NCBI GenBank assembly: GCA_023701165.1
Contig: JAMPXL010000001.1
Coordinates: 1 to 17,071 of the forward strand
Length of the DNA stretch: 17,071 nucleotides
Reading direction: 5' to 3'
Source: Geothrix sp.
GTDB taxonomy: Bacteria; Acidobacteriota; Holophagae; Holophagales; Holophagaceae
Position numbers and translations under genes: made by a program. Positions 12,969-17,071 of this stretch are shown here, in pieces. The first letter of the stretch is position 1. Each line of letters opens with the position of its first letter. Below the pieces are notes generated by a model that was given only the letters and a program-made list of their open reading frames with translations, was not told where the DNA came from and ran no database searches.

Positions 12969-14438
12969 ATGGGGATGGTCCTCGATCCCACCCTCGACCC
13001 GGGCGCCTCCAGCCCCTTGTATCTGCAGCTGCAGCGGCGGCTGCGGGGGCTCATCCAGGAAGGCGAGTGGCGGCCGGGCTCCCGGCTGCCGGCGGTGCCG
13101 GAGCTGGCCGAGCGCTGGGGCGTCCACCGCCTGACGGTGCTGAAGGCCCTGGCGGGCCTCAAGCGCACGGGCTGGATCCAGACCGTGCAGGGCCGCGGCA
13201 GCTTCGTGGCGCCGCGCCTGCCGGAAGCGCCGGGCCTGCGGGCCAGCAGCGAATTCCCCTTCGAGGGCTCGCCCCTGCTGGTGCACGACGGCGAGCTGGG
13301 CTCCTGGCTCGGCGAGACCCTGGAGCGGGTGCAGGACCGCCACCTGGTGAGCTTCTCCGCGGGCTTCATCCCCTCCGACCTGGTGCCGGGCGAGCAGCTG
13401 CGCCGCATCACCACCCAGGTGCTCAAGGAGCTGGGCTCCGAGGCCTGGGTCTACTCCGCGCCCGCGGGCCATCCACCCTACCTGGAGGCCGTGGGCCGCT
13501 GGCTGGCCTCCGAAGGCGAGCCCATCGATGAGGGCTGGGGCATCCGCTCCCTCCCCGGAGCCCAGTCGGGCCTGGCCCTGGCCCTGGAATCCTTCACGGT
13601 GCCCGGCGACCGCGTGCTGGTGGAAAGCCCCTGCTACGTGGGCATCCTGGCCCTCATCCGGGCCCTGGGCCGGGAGGCGGTGCCCGTGCCCGTGGACCGC
13701 CAGGGGCTGGACCCCGAGCGCCTGGCCTCGGCCCTCCAGCGCAGCGAGGCCAAGCTGCTCTTCACGGTGCCCAGCTTCCACAATCCCACGGGCATGACCC
13801 AGTCCAAGGCCCGCCGCGAGCGGGTGCTGGCCGTGGCCCGGGCCCACGGCGTGATCGTGGTGACGGATTCCGCCTACGGCGACCTGCGCTTCTCCGGCAC
13901 CTCCCTGCCGCCCTTCCGCCGCCTGGAGGGGGCCGACCACGTCATCCACCTGGGCAGCTTCTCCAAGTCGCTGGCCGCGGGCCTGCGCCTGGGCTACCTC
14001 ATCGCGAAGGACGAGCTGCTGCGCCGCATGGCGCCCATCCAGGAGGTGCAGACCATCGGCCAGCCCCCCCTGCTGCAGGCGGTGGTGGCGCGGTTCCTGG
14101 ATACGGGCGGCTTCCGGCGCCACCTGGCCCGGCTGCGCCGCGCCCTCAAGGAGCGCCGCGACGCCATGGTGGAGGCCCTGGCCGAGCACTTCCCCCCGGG
14201 CACCCAGGTGTCGGAACCCAAGGGCGGCATGCACCTATGGGTGGTGATGCCCGAGGAGTTCTCCGCCCTGGATCTCCACCGCGACGCCCTGCAGCACGGC
14301 ATCGGCTTCGCGCCGGGGCCGCTCTTCTTCGCCGATGGCCGGGGCACCAACTGCCTCCGGCTGAACTTCTCCACGCACGACCCCGCGACCACCCGGGACG
14401 CCATCGCGCGCCTCGGGCACCTGGTCCACCGGGCCTGA
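12969..14438 (+). CDS. MocR-type regulator: GntR wHTH fused to a PLP aminotransferase domain
   Basis: The 489-residue protein begins with a GntR winged helix (about residues 14-80; SPLYLQLQRRLRGLIQEGEW, LPAVPELAERWGVHRLTVLK, GRGSFV). After a linker, a fold-type I aminotransferase domain fills about 120-485. PLP-binding residues are visible: N272 in FHNPTG, D300 and Y303 in VTDSAYGDLRF, and the Schiff-base lysine K333 in SFSKSLAAGLRLGY. MocR proteins usually sense PLP or an amino acid and control linked metabolic genes. Here the linked gene is ilvE, 24 nt downstream. Some proteins of this shape are true aminotransferases (LysN/AadR-like), and the complete catalytic set leaves that open. The start is uncertain: ATG 12969 or ATG 12975; AGGGGGA lies about 14 nt before the first. 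Confidence 0.9.
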   Translation: MGMVLDPTLDPGASSPLYLQLQRRLRGLIQEGEWRPGSRLPAVPELAERWGVHRLTVLKALAGLKRTGWIQTVQGRGSFVAPRLPEAPGLRASSEFPFEGSPLLVHDGELGSWLGETLERVQDRHLVSFSAGFIPSDLVPGEQLRRITTQVLKELGSEAWVYSAPAGHPPYLEAVGRWLASEGEPIDEGWGIRSLPGAQSGLALALESFTVPGDRVLVESPCYVGILALIRALGREAVPVPVDRQGLDPERLASALQRSEAKLLFTVPSFHNPTGMTQSKARRERVLAVARAHGVIVVTDSAYGDLRFSGTSLPPFRRLEGADHVIHLGSFSKSLAAGLRLGYLIAKDELLRRMAPIQEVQTIGQPPLLQAVVARFLDTGGFRRHLARLRRALKERRDAMVEALAEHFPPGTQVSEPKGGMHLWVVMPEEFSALDLHRDALQHGIGFAPGPLFFADGRGTNCLRLNFSTHDPATTRDAIARLGHLVHRA

Positions 14439-14452
14439 CCACCCCCCCTTCT

Positions 14453-14457
14453 AGGAG
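14453..14457 (+). promoter_or_regulatory. ribosome binding site deciding the ilvE start
   Basis: AGGAG sits 5 nt before GTG 14463 but 17 nt before the in-frame ATG 14475, so it favours the GTG. Confidence 0.65.
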
Positions 14458-14462
14458 CGACC

Positions 14463-15575
14463 GTGAATGCCGTGATGTCCACCTCCACCCTCGAAATCCG
14501 CCCCTCGGACCACGCCGCCAGCCCCGAGGAGCGTGCGAAGCGCATGACCAACCCCGGCTTCGGCCGCGTGTTCACCGACCACATGGTGGTGATCCCCTAC
14601 AAGGAGGGCCAGGGCTGGGGCAAGGGCGTGCTGAAGGCCTACGGCCCCATCGAGATGGATCCCGCCGCTTCGGTGCTGCACTACGGCCAGGCCATCTTCG
14701 AGGGCTTCAAGGCCTACCACCAGCCGGACGGCAGCATCGCCTCTTTCCGGCCCGAAGCCAATGCCCGCCGCTTCAACGCCTCCGCGGCCCGCCTGGCCAT
14801 GCCCGAGCTGCCCGAGGGGCTCTTCATCGAGGCCGCCCAGGCCCTCATCGCCCAGGACCGCGCCTGGGTGCCCGGCGCCGTGGGCGAAAGCCTCTACATG
14901 CGCCCGCTGATGATCGCCACGGAAGCCGCCCTCGGCGTGCGCGCCAGCAGCGAATACCTCTTCATCCTCATGGCCAGCCCCAGCGGCGCCTACTTCCCCC
15001 AGGGCGTGAAGCCCGTGACGGTGTGGATCTCCGAGGACTATGTGCGCGCGGCCCCCGGCGGCACCGGCTTCGCCAAGTGCGCGGGCAACTATGCCGCCAG
15101 CCTCGTGGCCCAGCGCCAGGCCAAGGGCGAGGGCTGCGACCAGGTGGTGTGGCTTGACGCCATCCACCGCGAATACATCGAGGAGATGGGCGGCATGAAC
15201 ATCTTCTTCGTCTACCAGGAGAAGGGCGAGACCGTGGTCGTCACGCCCGAGCTCACCGGCACCCTGCTGCCCGGCATCACCCGCGACAGCCTGCTGCAGT
15301 TGGCCCGCGAGCAGGGCTTCCGGGCCGAGGAGCGGAAGATCACCGTGTCCGAGTGGAAGAACGCCATCGCGGAAGGCCGCATGACGGAAGTGTTCGCCTG
15401 CGGCACCGCCGCCGTCATCACCCCCGTGGGCCATGCGAAGTCACGGCAGGGGAACTGGGACATCCACCAGGGCGTGACGGGCCCCGTGGCCGCCAAGCTG
15501 CGCGAAACCCTCCTCAACCTCCAGCACGGCCTCGCGCCCGACACCCACGGCTGGATGAAGAAGATCGTCGGATAA
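14463..15575 (+). CDS. ilvE: branched-chain amino acid aminotransferase
   Basis: BCAT catalyses the last step of leucine, isoleucine and valine synthesis and the first step of their breakdown, moving the amino group to or from 2-oxoglutarate with PLP. The 370-residue product is the longer type (eukaryotic/Mycobacterium-like, about 360 residues), not the 309-residue E. coli form. Recognisable parts are HYGQAIFEGFKAY (about 73-85), ESLYMRPLMIATEAALGV (about 142-159), the PLP lysine K205 in PGGTGFAKCAGNYAASL, and E241 in YIEEMGGMNIFFVY; ACGTAAVITPVG lies near the end. GTG 14463 is the start on ribosome-site grounds; ATG 14475 would remove four residues. It probably shares a transcript with the MocR gene and ends at a strong terminator. 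Confidence 0.96.
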   Translation: MNAVMSTSTLEIRPSDHAASPEERAKRMTNPGFGRVFTDHMVVIPYKEGQGWGKGVLKAYGPIEMDPAASVLHYGQAIFEGFKAYHQPDGSIASFRPEANARRFNASAARLAMPELPEGLFIEAAQALIAQDRAWVPGAVGESLYMRPLMIATEAALGVRASSEYLFILMASPSGAYFPQGVKPVTVWISEDYVRAAPGGTGFAKCAGNYAASLVAQRQAKGEGCDQVVWLDAIHREYIEEMGGMNIFFVYQEKGETVVVTPELTGTLLPGITRDSLLQLAREQGFRAEERKITVSEWKNAIAEGRMTEVFACGTAAVITPVGHAKSRQGNWDIHQGVTGPVAAKLRETLLNLQHGLAPDTHGWMKKIVG

Positions 15576-15593
15576 TCAGATCATCCGATATCC

Positions 15594-15623
15594 GAAAGGG
15601 CCCGCCTCCCGGCGGGCCCTTTC
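15594..15623. terminator. strong bidirectional terminator after ilvE
   Basis: GAAAGGGCCCGCC (15594-15606), loop TCCC, GGCGGGCCCTTTC (15611-15623): a perfect 13-bp stem with A-rich and T-rich feet on both sides. It lies between the convergent ilvE and lipoprotein genes and can end transcription from either side. Confidence 0.93.
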
Positions 15624-15626
15624 CAT

Positions 15627-16763
15627 TCAGGGGAAGCTCAGCGTGGTGGTGGCGGTGGCCCCGGCGCTGACGAGCACCTGGGCGCCGGTCTTCATGGCGG
15701 GGGCGGCGCCGGAGGTGCTGCGCTGGGCGGTGACGCCATAGATGCCCGGGGCGAGCCCCAGGAAGGTGGCCTGTTCGGGGGCCGTCTCGGAGGTCGCGGT
15801 CTGGGACTGGACGATGAGGTTCTGGCTTCCCGCACCCCCCGTGGCGAGGGCCTGCCGCAGCTCTCCCCAGGTGCCCTGGGTGGCGGTGGAGACGGGCGTG
15901 ATGCTGAGGGTCAGGACCCCAGGCGTCTGTGGATTGCTGAAAGCCAGGTTCGCGGTGTAGGTGGCGGCGGAAGTGGCGTTCACGGGAGCGGAGGCGGCCG
16001 CGGCGTAGGTGCTGCCAGCGCTGGCCGGCTGGGCGGCCACGAAGTAGAGGCCGCCCGTGGGCAGGCCCTCGAGGAGGTAGTTTCCGGAGGCGTCCGTGAC
16101 GGCCCGGCGCTGCAGGGTGGCGATGCCGAGCCCGTCCACGGTCTCCGCGAAGACCTCCACACCGGCCAGCGGCGTGGTCCCGTCCGCAAGGTGGCCCGCG
16201 ATGCTGGCCGACGCGGCCAGGTCGAAGGCGCGGCCCGTGGCGAAGAAGGTCGCGGCGGTGGCGCTGCGCGTCTGCACGGCCTGCTGGCCGCTCAGCATGA
16301 TCTGGCCCGTGGCGCTGCCATTGGCGGGCACCGTGACGCTCCCGCTGATGACGGTCGTCACCGGCATGGTCAGCAGCCTTCCGGCGCCACTGCTGGTGAC
16401 CGCGTAGGCGGGCTGATCAATGATCGACCGGTAGTTCACGGTGGCCCAGGTGATGCGGAACTGGGTGTAGGTCGCGGCGCGGACCGTCGTGGCCGGGAGG
16501 ATCAGGGCGCTGTGGCCGTTCTGCAGGGCCATCAGGTCGAAGGTGGCCTTGACGTTTCCCAGGGCGGTCCAGGTGGCGCCGTCCGGACTGGCTTCCACCT
16601 TCTCCAGGCCCACCACCGCCTGGCTGAGGCCGGGGAGGCTGTCCGAACCGAACCGGAGGGTCAGGTTCCCCGTGGGCGCGGGAGAACTGGAGCCGCCTCC
16701 GCCGCAGGCCAGGCTGAGGCCGAGGCAGAGCAGCAGGGAGGCCAGGATCGGGCGAAGGCGCAT
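15627..16763 (-). CDS. DUF4382 lipoprotein with a carboxypeptidase-regulatory-like domain
   Basis: The 378-residue protein starts with a lipoprotein signal peptide (MRLRPILASLLLCLGLSLAC; lipobox LSLA-C20) followed by GGGGSSSPAP, so it is exported and lipid-anchored. Residues about 32-180 match the DUF4382 pattern (NLTLRFGSDSLPGLSQAVVG, LEKVEASPDG, DLMALQNGHSALILP, ATYTQFRITW). Residues about 187-260 resemble a carboxypeptidase regulatory/CnaB-like beta-sandwich (IAGHLADGTTPLAGVEVFAE, TDASGNYLLEGLPTGGLYFV). A second, weaker beta repeat may follow to the end. Ala, Thr and Ser are abundant, as in surface proteins. Function is unknown; no catalytic site is visible. GGAG lies 7 nt before the ATG on its strand. 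Confidence 0.85.
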   Translation of the reverse strand: MRLRPILASLLLCLGLSLACGGGGSSSPAPTGNLTLRFGSDSLPGLSQAVVGLEKVEASPDGATWTALGNVKATFDLMALQNGHSALILPATTVRAATYTQFRITWATVNYRSIIDQPAYAVTSSGAGRLLTMPVTTVISGSVTVPANGSATGQIMLSGQQAVQTRSATAATFFATGRAFDLAASASIAGHLADGTTPLAGVEVFAETVDGLGIATLQRRAVTDASGNYLLEGLPTGGLYFVAAQPASAGSTYAAAASAPVNATSAATYTANLAFSNPQTPGVLTLSITPVSTATQGTWGELRQALATGGAGSQNLIVQSQTATSETAPEQATFLGLAPGIYGVTAQRSTSGAAPAMKTGAQVLVSAGATATTTLSFP

Positions 16764-16903
16764 CGGTAGCTCCGGAGGGGTCCAGCCTCCAGTCTAGACC
16801 GGGTCGCTGATCCGGCATCATTCCAGACCCCGGGGTTGAAGGCCCGAACCCTGCCCGCCCCCGGGGGGCCGAGATCTGCCACGCTACGGGGAAGACCTGA
16901 TCC

Positions 16904-17071
16904 ATGATCCCCGCTCTGCGCCGCATCCTTTCCCTCGCCCTGCTGCTGGCTGCGCTCCTCTGGCTGGCGGGCCGCGCCCTGGACCGCCTGTGGTTCGACC
17001 AGGCCTCCCGGCTGCTGCGGCCGCATGGGGCCGGGGATGCCTCCGTGGTCCTGATCGGACTGGACGAAGCC
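16904..17071 (+). CDS. start of a membrane protein, probably CHASE2-domain sensor (cut by the window end)
   Basis: The frame is open from ATG 16904 to the last base (56 codons, no stop). It starts MIPALRRILSLALLLAALLW, a signal-anchor helix, and continues with DRLWFDQASRLLRP and SVVLIGLDEA. A helix followed by a short charged stretch and then a beta strand ending in (I/L)D-E is how CHASE2 extracellular sensor domains begin. CHASE2 proteins usually end in an adenylate cyclase, GGDEF, kinase or histidine-kinase output, which is out of view here. GGGGAAGA lies 11 nt or more before the ATG. The gene diverges from the DUF4382 lipoprotein gene across 140 bp that show no clear promoter. Confidence 0.6.
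   Translation, partial: MIPALRRILSLALLLAALLWLAGRALDRLWFDQASRLLRPHGAGDASVVLIGLDEA

Noticed and set aside
16784..16800. CCCGGTCTAGACTGG (- strand) before the lipoprotein gene, similar to CCCGGTCTAGGGTGG at 12851-12865, as a shared promoter -10
   Set aside because: The 10-bp identity is intriguing, but neither site has a recognisable -35 at proper spacing and their distances to the start codons differ greatly; chance remains likely.

Overview
The window reads as a high-GC chromosomal segment (by eye well above 60% G+C, with strong third-position GC) from a respiring Gram-negative bacterium. The overall flavour of the proteins (complete complex I genes, MacA/MacB-type export parts, a DUF4382 lipoprotein, a CHASE2 protein) best fits Acidobacteriota of the Holophagaceae/Geothrix type. 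That placement is an inference and not something the window proves.

Layout: (1) 1-7862, + strand: the distal part of a complex I operon. It starts with the last 20 codons of an upstream gene (probably nuoG), then an approximately 200-bp gap, then nuoH-I-J-K-L-M-N in the canonical order with short spacers or overlaps. These encode the quinone-site subunit NuoH, the two-cluster ferredoxin-like NuoI and the membrane proton-pumping subunits J, K, L, M and N. (2) 7972-12229, + strand: a MacA-like periplasmic adaptor with a large unusual insertion in its barrel region, a MacB/FtsX-type ABC permease without an ATPase domain or an ATPase gene beside it, and an MFS exporter. (3) 12273-12770, - strand: thiol peroxidase tpx, convergent with the MFS gene across a hairpin terminator. 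(4) 12969-15575, + strand: a MocR-type regulator (GntR wHTH plus aminotransferase fold) and a branched-chain aminotransferase ilvE, 24 nt apart and probably one transcription unit. (5) 15627-16763, - strand: a DUF4382 lipoprotein, convergent with ilvE across a strong bidirectional terminator. (6) 16904-end, + strand: the start of a membrane protein, probably CHASE2.

The most unusual signal lies in the spacers. At three gene junctions (nuoJ/nuoK, macA/macB and macB/MFS) an insertion of about 85-125 bp carries a long imperfect palindrome and sits between two copies of the local gene-boundary sequence: an exact 18-bp repeat, a diverged repeat of a gene start, and an exact 29-bp repeat. The first two palindromes are the same hairpin in opposite orientation (TCTCG-n-TATCGsC / GsCGATA-nn-CGAGA, with compensatory changes in the stem). 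In all three cases the insert is an open reading frame. At two junctions it is joined to the upstream gene by a TGATG stop/start overlap, giving 34- and 40-codon mini-ORFs that end in the same residues as the gene before them. This looks like a small dispersed palindromic element family that splits operon junctions while preserving translation of the neighbours. I do not recognise it as a named family.
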